A stretch of 64,000 bases of DNA. Source: Elymus sibiricus (taxonomy: Eukaryota > Streptophyta > Magnoliopsida > Poales > Poaceae). Positions 56,625 through 64,000 of the stretch are shown piece by piece. The DNA lies in the NCBI GenBank assembly GCA_039707655.1, contig CM077665.1:288490205-288554204 (forward strand), written 5' to 3'. The position numbers and the translations under genes are program-made. The notes beneath the pieces were generated by a model, which saw nothing but the letters and a program-made list of their open reading frames with translations, did no database searches and was not told where the DNA came from. Each line of letters opens with the position of its first letter. Positions within the stretch are counted from its first letter, which is position 1.

Positions 56625-58960
56625 TCAGCTGCATGGGATTACTTTGGAATCCTCCTTGGTTATTATGCTGATTGCCCTGGCCAGGGTGCTGCCCATTGCC
56701 ATGATTTCCCTGATGTTGAAAACCAGCCCCCGAGCAACCTTGTGCCTGCCAGGTCCGTGCTGACCTGGGTGTCCCCCACCATTGCCTCCTAGATTATTTT
56801 GGAACGCCTGGTTACGGAACTCTTGCATGATGTAACAGTTTTCCCAGGAGTGGGTAGCCGGCTTATCCTGGGTACTGTGCTTAGTACATGGTGCTTTAAG
56901 CGCCTCCTCATAGTTGTGAGGCTTATTCCCATTGTAAGCCCCTCCGGGGCGACCTTTGCGGAGCTGATTTTTGAAACCAGTGTTAGTATTGGCAATGAAA
57001 TCTGACCCGCCATCGAGCTGCTTCCGCTTGTTATTTTGAGCCCCCTGGTTACCACTGTGACCATGCTGGCCCTTTCCTCCTTTAGCCTTTTTGCCTTTAG
57101 CGGTCTTGTCCTCATCCGAGCCGGGATCCTTTGTACTATCTGACTCGACATATCTGGTTAGGACATCCATTAAATCGCCCATATCTTGTACCTTTCGCTT
57201 GAGTCGTCCGAGATTCTAAACCAACGGCTGGAAGTGACAGTTCTTTTCCAAAATTAGGACCGCTTGAGCCACCGTGATGCTATCGGATGAGTGGATAATT
57301 TCTGCAACCCGGCGGGTGCAGTGGTGGGCCGATTCGTCCACTCGCTGAACGCAATGTTGTAGATCTACTATTGTCATAGGCTTCTTGCAGATTCCATGGA
57401 AATTCTTGATGAACCGCTCCTTCAGCTCTACCCATGTGTTGATGGAGTGGGCGGAAAAATTTTCAGCCACGTCCGAGCCGGTCCCTCCAACATCATGGTT
57501 AAATACTTCGCGCATACAGTGTCACTGACATCCAGCATATCCATCGCCAACTCGTAGCTTTCGATCCATGATGCTGGCTCAAGATCCGCCGTGTAGTTTG
57601 GCACCTTACGAGGCCCCTTAAAATCTTATGCGCTCGGCGCGGAGTACCGGGGATAAGCATGGTATCCCAATTGTCCTACTGTTGGTCCCCGCTCCCAAAC
57701 TCGCCGGCTGAGGGTGAAGCTGCTGAATCGCCCGTGGTGCCACTTCTCCCTCTGCCTATCGTGCGCCTCTGACAGCATCAATAACCGCCTGGGAGTCTGA
57801 TGGCATGGGCCGGGTTGGGGAAACCTGAGGCTGTTGCCTACACCCACTGCTGGAAACGGCCGGAGAAACCACATGGCGACCCTTGCTAGCGTAGGGAGTG
57901 GAATGCATCTGATCCCGGCTGTATGAGTACTGCGCCTGTTGCACCACAGTCGTTTTCAGCATCTCAATAGCGTTTCTAGCTTCAACCTCGACGGGGGAGT
58001 TTCCGTTAATAGGCAGTGCGTCCAAATTCCGGGTTGCTACTAGCATGTTATCAACAGGGTTAGAAAAATGATCCTGCGGAGTCTGAAATCGTCGAGGTGG
58101 AGAGTGAGCCGGCGGTGGTTGAGCCGGGTCCTCTTGTTGATTCCCTGGTGGTTAAACAGTTCCTGGTGTATGTTGTGGGGTAGTAAAAAGCTACTGTGGC
58201 TCAAGGTTCGGTGGGAGCCCGCGGTAACGTTTTCTCTCATAAACCGCCTCTGATGCTTCCCTCTGAACTCCCAACCGCCAAGCCTCGGCTTTAAGGCGCT
58301 CCGTCTCTTGATGTATACGAGCCTGTAACTCCGCCATCCGTGTGTTTTTATCGTCAATCTCCTTCTGCACCTCCACTATCTGGCTATGAAGTTTGGTTAA
58401 CTCCGCATTGCGCTCTCCCTGATTCTCTACGGTAACTGGGGTTTCCATGAGTTTCGCCATCTCAGCCATGAGATCGGTCATGGCTTGAGCCGGCATTTTG
58501 GTTGACCTGCTGGAACCTCTAGCTACGGCTCGATCGGGAACCGTTGTAGCTCCTGCCATATGGACGGCGACTTGGCGTGGCGACTCATCGTATTCCCTGG
58601 CGGCCTCAGTTTCCAATGAGCCCCCAAGTCTGCCATCATAAAGAGGACAGATCAACTCCGTACCTCCCGTGGATGACCCGCCGTCCGAGTTGACGAGGGC
58701 GTTCTAGCTGGAAGCCGGTTCGTCTGAAAGACTGATTCATTGCGTGAAGCCAATGAAAACGTGACGACAACCGGCTTGGCGCTGGTCGGCTTGGGCGCGC
58801 CGAGCCGGCTCGTCAAGGTTGGTGTAGATGTCCGACTCGGGGGCCTCCAAATCAATCTCACCGATGGGAACTCGAGGCCCGCGTTCGATCGAATCAGCCT
58901 TAGTGCTCCAATATGACTCATTGGCGTAGATCTTGTCACGGCGACTCTTGATCATCTGAT
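56625..58960 (-). pseudogene. Element B gag, degraded
   Basis: Successive minus-strand frames form one decayed gag: an N-terminal part with RRDKIYANESYW (about 58950-58740), a coiled-coil segment (about 58655-58190: MAELMK-like, then EIDDKNTRMAELQARI), a glutamine/proline-rich linker (58046-57756), the retrotransposon gag domain (57515-57216: TWVELKERF, IKNFHG, MTIVDLQHC), and a nucleic-acid-binding tail (57182-56625) with a knuckle-like C-x2-H...H-x4-C segment (CTKHS to SWENC) and a glycine-rich end. At least four frame breaks separate these parts. It is the only gag in the window on the minus strand. Confidence 0.78.
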
Positions 58961-59024
58961 CAACAGCAAACTTCCCAAATCCTGGAAGAGTCCCCTTCGA
59001 AAACTCAACTCCGCCGGGCGACAG

Positions 59025-59041
59025 CCCCACGGTGGGCGCCA
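59025..59041 (-). promoter_or_regulatory. Element B primer binding site
   Basis: Minus-strand TGGCGCCCACCGTGGGG lies two bases from the 5' LTR. Same type as element A. Confidence 0.78.
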
Positions 59042-59043
59042 AC

Positions 59044-59595
59044 TATTGTGGTTTTCTCACGGCAGATGTCCTCGTGAAACGACTTAGGTGTGAGGCCATC
59101 GCCGCTAGGTGGCGACTCAAAGGGGTTGAATGGGAAAGAGAGTCGGGTTTACCCAGGTTCGGCCCCTCGGATAGAGGTAATAGCGTACGCCCTGCTTTGT
59201 GCGTATTTGATGGATATATCTTGATTATAGGTGTGCGGAGTCACTAACCGAGCTGTCGAGGGATCGTAACTTGAGTCTTTTGGTCCTAGGGGCTTGCCTT
59301 TATATACAGGCCAAGACCCTAGGGTTTACAATAGAGTCCGGGTCATATCATGACTCGTAACCTATAATGTCTCTAACTCGCCTTGCTCCTTAAGCAAGGA
59401 AACCAACCGGCACGTTCCGCCCTGCGGGCCTCGAGCCGCCGTCTTCAGGTATTGGGCCGCCCGGCGACTTAGTCATCCACCGCCTTACTTGTCCTGTCTT
59501 CATGACACGGCCCATCTTAAACTTGATCGTAGAGCCATCAACATATTAACCTGGCCCAGTAGGGCGGGTTATGTCACGGGGCTATATCCCCGACA
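59044..59595 (-). repeat. Element B 5' LTR (552 bases)
   Basis: On the element's strand it starts TGTCGGGGATATAGCCCC; the other end reads CACAATA where A has CGACA, so the terminal CA is mutated. It aligns through most of its length with the element A LTR. TATA candidate TATATAAAGG (minus) at 59297-59306. The right flank is AAGCC (59596-59600); the partner copy is outside the window. Confidence 0.85.
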
Positions 59596-59878
59596 AAGCC
59601 TATCGGAATCGGGGCTCCGGGGACCCAAGAGAGGTTCGAACTATGGTGTGCACCAGCTCTCTAACCTCGCTCTCTCACCCTAACCTACGATGATGCTCCG
59701 GCATGCTTGAGCTTGGGGGAAGGGCAAAGAACACAGCGGTTTTACCCAGGTTCGAGACACCACACGGTGTAAAACCCTACTCCTACTTGTCTGGATTGCT
59801 TAGTGGGAGAAAATGAATACAATGGGCCTCTTCCCCTTCTACGGTTACCGCCTTCTCCCTTTTATCCCAGATTCGGTC
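59596..59878. repeat. Orphan LTR-like fragment
   Basis: 283 bases between B and G. The phrase TTTTACCCAGGTTCGAGACACC followed by GTGTAAAACCCTACTCCTAC is typical of Gypsy LTRs, and it shares TTTACCCAGGTTCG with A and B LTRs. No coding. It may be a truncated LTR of F or of another element. Confidence 0.5.
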
Positions 59879-61258
59879 TGTTGGGTTCTACCATAAGTGC
59901 ATCGCATGCAAATTAAAATTTTCCTACGTGCAGAACAACCAAGAACATGCTACGGAGATGGATCACAGATCATTACCGCTAGAAGCGCAGTGTCGTGCTG
60001 CGGAAGTAGAGTTGGGGCAGCACTTCCGCGAGGTCAGTCTCCTCCTCGTCCGATCTCCCTCGAACACCCGGTCCAATGTCCCTCGAACTGCCGGTCGCCG
60101 GATCCCATGTACAGGTTCACAGGAGCGGTGCAAGTGCACCGCCTCTAATGGTATCTGCGCGTGCAGGAGGAACACCGTGCGGCGGACTTCTCGCTCCAAT
60201 CACACAGTTCAGCGGCGAGTGGAGGTGGCTAGTTGCAACACATGCAAAGCCCTAATGACGGCCCCGAAGTGATCAACCAGATGGGTGTGCCGCACCTCCA
60301 CTATATATAGGCATCTGTCGCGGGCTCAACTCTTGGGCCTTGCACGGATCCTAAAGCCCACATGTTCCTTCCCTTAAGCGCGTGACCCCTTAGTTTCTCA
60401 TTCACTTGGTCGCGAGTCAGATTACATCCGGCTCGACTAGTCGGTAGTGGCCTCTAGCAAAGCGTGCCGACTCCAATTGTCCGATGAAGCTGATTAGGTG
60501 AATTTGTACTTCATACTTCTGTTCCCTATGCCACACGAGATATGTTGTCGGGCTCAAGGCAAGTCTCTCGTCCTTGTGCTAGCCTGACCTCTTTCTCGTT
60601 CCAGTGATACCGACCACAAATCAGATTATCTCATAATCCTTGTCGCATGGCCATGCTTATCTTGGTCGGATCACATGAGGGGCCCAGAGTATATCTCTCC
60701 TGATCGGAGTGGCAAATCCCATCTTTCTCAACCATGTCTCGCAGCATGGGTCAGGACAAGCCCGAAACCTACCTTTATAATTAGCCAGTTACGGAGTAGC
60801 GTTTGGTCAGCCCAAAGCAGGTCTGTCACCATCCCGAGTACATGTGCCACCTCGGGTCTTGGGACATAGAATTTATGTTGTACTAGAGACTCACAGATGA
60901 CATATCGTTGCGTCTCATACTTGGGTCTGTCCAACTCAGACCTTATCTCAACTCGGATCCGACTACGTCGAATCCGACCAGATCTTTCTGAGTCCATATT
61001 ATCCGGCAAGCATCCAGTGCTACATGGTTAGTGAGACCGGACCATCCACCGTGTCACATGCTAGTCTAACTGGCACTGCGTCCACACAGCCCTTTCGACT
61101 AGGGACCATTTAGGACAGTCATCATACAATGCATAGTCTCACAAACAAGTCACGTACTTGTTGATACACATCATTGATAATGTCCAAGGACTATCTTTAT
61201 TCGTAAACACATAGGAAATATCATCATACATGATTGCCTCTAGGGCATATCTCCAACA
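59879..61258 (-). repeat. Element G 3' LTR, BARE/Angela-like Copia (1380 bases)
   Basis: Inverted ends TGTTGG...CCAACA. On the minus strand it begins TGTTGGAGATATGCCCTAGAGG, close to BARE/Angela LTR starts. The element's pol lies to its right, so this is the 3' LTR. Confidence 0.85.
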
Positions 61259-61277
61259 GTCTCCCACTTGCACTAGA
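61259..61277 (-). promoter_or_regulatory. Element G polypurine tract
   Basis: Minus-strand GTGCAAGTGGGAGAC directly before the 3' LTR, as in BARE-type elements. Confidence 0.8.
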
Positions 61278-61278
61278 G

Positions 61279-62425
61279 TCAATCAAATAGACATCGAATG
61301 CCCATAGCTCTAACGTGCCCCTCATGCTTGGGTTGTTGAAGCTGGTTAGTCAACGGATCTGCAACATTTTCATCTGTATGATTCTTGCATAAATTAGTAT
61401 CACCATTCTTTACGAGCTTTCGTATCAGGTGATATTTTCGGTCTATGTGCCTGGTCTTGTGGTGTTGCCTCAACTCCTTGGCCTGTGCGAGGGCACCTGA
61501 ATTGTCGCAATACAGGTCCAACAGTTTTGCCCAGCCCGAGAACACACCAAGATCTTCCAGCAACTTCCAAATCCAAACACCTTCCTTTGCGGCTTCACAA
61601 GCCGCAATGTATTCGGCCTTTGTTGTGGAGTCGGCCACCGTATGTTGCTTGGAACTCGTCTAGCTCACTACTCCTCCATTCATGACATACACGAATCCAG
61701 TTTGCGATCGATAATCGTCCCTGTCGGTTTGGAAACTAGCACCAGCGTAACCCTTTACGCGGAGCTCCTCCTCACCTCCATAAACTAGGAACATCTCTTT
61801 AGTCCTTTTCAGGTACTTCAGGATAGTTTTCATCGCTGCCCAGTGACTCTCACCTGGGTCGGCCTGGTTTTTGCTTGTTCAGCTTATTGCATAGGCACCA
61901 TTAGGCTGAGTACATAGCATGGCATACATGATGGATCCTATTGCCGAAGCATACGGAATCCTACTCATCCGGTTTCGCTCATCAGAAGTCGTAGGACTCT
62001 GAGTCTTGCTTAGCCTTATACCATGTGAGGTGGGCAAGAACCCTTTCTTAGCCTCACTCATGTTGAACCACTTCAACACTTTGTCTGTGTACGTGCTCTG
62101 GCTTAAGCCCAACAGCCTTCTTGATCTATCTCTATAGATCTTGATGCCTAAAATGTGTATTGCTTCTCCAATGTCTTTCATCGCCAACTTGCCATTCAAT
62201 GATTGCTTGACTAAGTTCTGCATCGAAACATCATTTCCGATCAGCAGTATGTCATCCACATACATGATCAAAAATACTACCAAGCTCCCACTAGACTTCT
62301 TGTATAAACAATAGTCCTCTTCGTTCTTGATGAAACCAAGGTCAACGATGACTTCATCAAAACGAATGTTCCAACTCCGAGCTGCTTGCTTCAATCCATA
62401 AATGTATCTCTTGAGCATGCATATT
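61279..62425 (-). pseudogene. Element G Ty1/Copia pol fragment: reverse transcriptase and RNase H
   Basis: The left end of a Copia pol. RT (62418-61879) has YGLKQAARSW, the catalytic YVDDILLIGND (YVDD codons 62262-62251) and GIKIYRDR. RNase H (61638-61279) has STTKAEYIA, LYCDNSGAL and RHIDRKYHLIR. Between them a stop (TAG in place of the usual Ser-Trp codon near 61660) and frame breaks occur. The upstream half of pol, gag and the 5' LTR are missing: sequence homology ends at about 62425 next to F. Closest to the BARE/Angela lineage from memory. Confidence 0.88.
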
Positions 62426-62657
62426 GTATGTCATCCATGCGTGGCGTGCGCCGGGGTGCGAGGCGCCCCCACCTCGATGCGATGCCTCGAAAACCGCCCA
62501 GGCTGGCGTAAAGTCTGCCCGTAGCACTGGGCCATCATTACCTCTCCTTGCCTGGCGTCCGCCTCACTGTGCCTCCCTCCTCCACCTGAAACTCCACCAG
62601 ATCGAACCTCGAGCGAAGCGCCCTTCTCCCCATCTCGCTCGCCGCCCCGTTGCTCGG
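62426..62657 (+). other. Junction of G and F, upstream region of the F aORF
   Basis: The Copia homology ends within CATGCATATTGTATG at about 62425; GC-rich sequence follows up to the F aORF start. No TSD or TG/CA end is visible at the junction, so the break looks like a deletion. Confidence 0.5.
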
Positions 62658-64000
62658 ATGGCCCCGGGCGGGAAGAAGATGAAGGCCAAGGCTCCGGCCT
62701 TGAGCCCCCAGGAGATCGGGGCAGCTCTCCTGCGATCCTCCATCGCCAAGGAAGGGGACCTAGACCCGGTGCGTCCGCTGATAGCAGGCGATCGGAACGA
62801 CGGGAAGACAACCGTGATCTCCCCTGGTGCGATGGCATCGGGCGATCTGGGGGCATCTGCCTACGCCTTCTTCCTCCATAGTGTTTGCACCGGGCTGGTC
62901 CCGCCATTCTCCGAGTTCTTCTACGCCATCCTTACCCATTATCAGATACACGCTTTGCACCTCCAACCCAACTCCATCCTCCTCCTGTCCATCTTTGCTT
63001 TTTACTGCAAAGCCTTCGTCGGCGTGAGGCCCTTGGTGGCGCTCTTCCGCCATTTCTTCAGCCTGCGGTTCACTACCCAAGACCAACTCTCAGCGTGTGT
63101 CTCCTTTGTTGATGTCAAAGGCGCCAGCACCCGCCTGAAGGCCGAGAAGAAGGTGGAGGGCTACCGGTAGCGCTGGGTCTACTTGGACGCCCTCCAAGTC
63201 TACCCACTCCTGAGGATCCCTACTTCCCTTCCCGTGTAGCCTCTGAATCGAGCCATGCGATGCTCTCCGACCGAGGGGCAGGGCCTGGCTTGGAGTGGAT
63301 TGCCTCGCACGGGAACACCCAGCTGTCTGGGGAAATAATCATCATGGAATTCCTGGGGCAGCGCATCGCACCGCTCCAGGCGCACTCGCGGCCCGTGTGG
63401 GAGTACGAGGGCACAAGGGACCAGATGAGTTGCACCCCGCCGTCCTGAAGCATGCCGAGTTTCAAGGGGTCGTAATGGCCATGCTCAGCTTCATCCCCGC
63501 TGACCCTCCTGAGGCCGCGGGCCCGTTATACGGCCAAGACAACTCAGCGGATCTGGTCGCTCTCGTGCCCGGTTTCAACGAGTGGGAGCTCGTGCTGAGC
63601 GCTAGCGAAGGACCACGGGGGAGCTCCCCCGTCGAGGTGTCGTCCTCCGCCGAAGATAGCGACAGCGAAGATTCTGAGGTGACCGACGAGAAGAGGAGGG
63701 GGATGCCGGCCGAGGGATACCACCCGGGTACCGCCAGTCCCTTCGTGGCTTTGGGGATGACGATGGCGACGCCGACGTGTCGCCTCGGGTGATGCTTCCT
63801 CGGCCCTTAGACCTGGCTATGGCATTGGGGGCCTGCGCCACTGGCTCCCAGGCGCCGAACGCCGGTGTCCAAGTTGGCGAGATGGCCGACACTCCTGAAG
63901 CCACCGCCCCTCTCCGAGGGCCCCCCAGGCACTTGGTAAGGAAAGGGACCCAGCCGGATCCACCAAGGGTCACGTCGAGCGTTCTTCGGGTGACTGCAGG
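62658..64000 (+). pseudogene. Element F antisense ORF (aORF), runs off window
   Basis: ATG 62658 opens MAPGGKK, matching the C and D aORF starts. The domain follows with FFLHSVCTGL, LHLQPNS, AFYCKAFVGV and HFFSLRF, then a TAG at 63168-63170 and frameshifts. A second frame (about 63330-63790) contains EFLGQRIAPLQ-like and acidic DSDSEDSE segments. It diverges from C and D more than they do from each other, so F is another Tat-like family. As the aORF is antisense, F itself is on the minus strand with its 3' end at the left, lost at the G junction. Confidence 0.8.

Larger units (their letters stand above)
25808..59595 (-). mobile_element. Element B: outer Tat-like Gypsy element (visible part)
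   Basis: B is seen in three blocks: 25808-26724, 40975-41246 and 53973-59595. D lies between the first two and LARD1 between the last two; C precedes the first. Gag (minus) lies next to the 5' LTR at 59044-59595 and the aORF (plus) fills the left part. Pol is not visible between gag and aORF, where only about 1.5 kb of repeats is found. Its 3' LTR must be left of the window beyond element C. Frame and splice-site continuity across D and the exact target duplications establish that the blocks belong together. Confidence 0.85.

Noticed and set aside
62424..63170. 248-codon plus-strand ORF as a single gene from 62424
   Set aside because: The upstream part reads through the Copia junction by chance. 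The start conserved in C and D is the internal ATG at 62658.

Overview
This window is plant nuclear DNA, most likely from a Triticeae grass (wheat, Aegilops, barley or rye relatives). I infer this from the transposable elements: a Sukkula/Erika-like LARD with roughly 5 kb LTRs and a tRNA-Met primer site, Tat/Retand-like Ty3/Gypsy elements with an antisense extra ORF (aORF), a Tekay-like solo LTR and a BARE/Angela-like Ty1/Copia fragment. I found no host gene, rRNA, tRNA or CRISPR array. Family names are from memory; element ends were read directly from the sequence.

Layout. The window is a nest of LTR retrotransposons. The outermost is element B (minus strand; its 3' end lies left of the window and its 5' LTR is at 59044-59595). 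Four B/C/D-level insertions break it up. Element C (plus strand, gag-pro plus aORF) occupies 1-25807. LARD2 (minus, 6715-24466, target duplication GCCGA) sits inside C and splits its aORF. Element A (minus, 14570-21172) sits inside the 5' LTR of LARD2. Element D (plus, 26725-40974, target duplication GTTAG) is the same family as C and interrupts an exon of the B aORF; it carries a 4 kb solo LTR E (28726-32751) in its gag. LARD1 (plus, 41247-53972, target duplication ATAAT) sits in an intron of the B aORF. Right of B are an orphan LTR-like piece (59596-59878), a truncated Copia element G (59879-about 62425, minus), and the aORF of another Tat-like element F (from 62658, running off the right edge).

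How the parts relate. C and D share a structure: gag, an aspartic protease, a short remnant of reverse transcriptase, hypervariable tandem repeats, then an aORF on the opposite strand. Most of pol is absent from both, so this looks like a non-autonomous family. The LARDs carry no protein genes but keep PBS, PPT and LTRs, so they must have been mobilised by proteins supplied in trans. Element A also lacks gag and pol. B has a decayed gag and an intron-containing aORF but no visible pol. All protein genes here carry stops, frameshifts or insertions and are best called pseudogenes.

Relative ages follow from the nesting: B is oldest; C, D and LARD1 came next in unknown order; LARD2 followed C, E followed D, and A followed LARD2.
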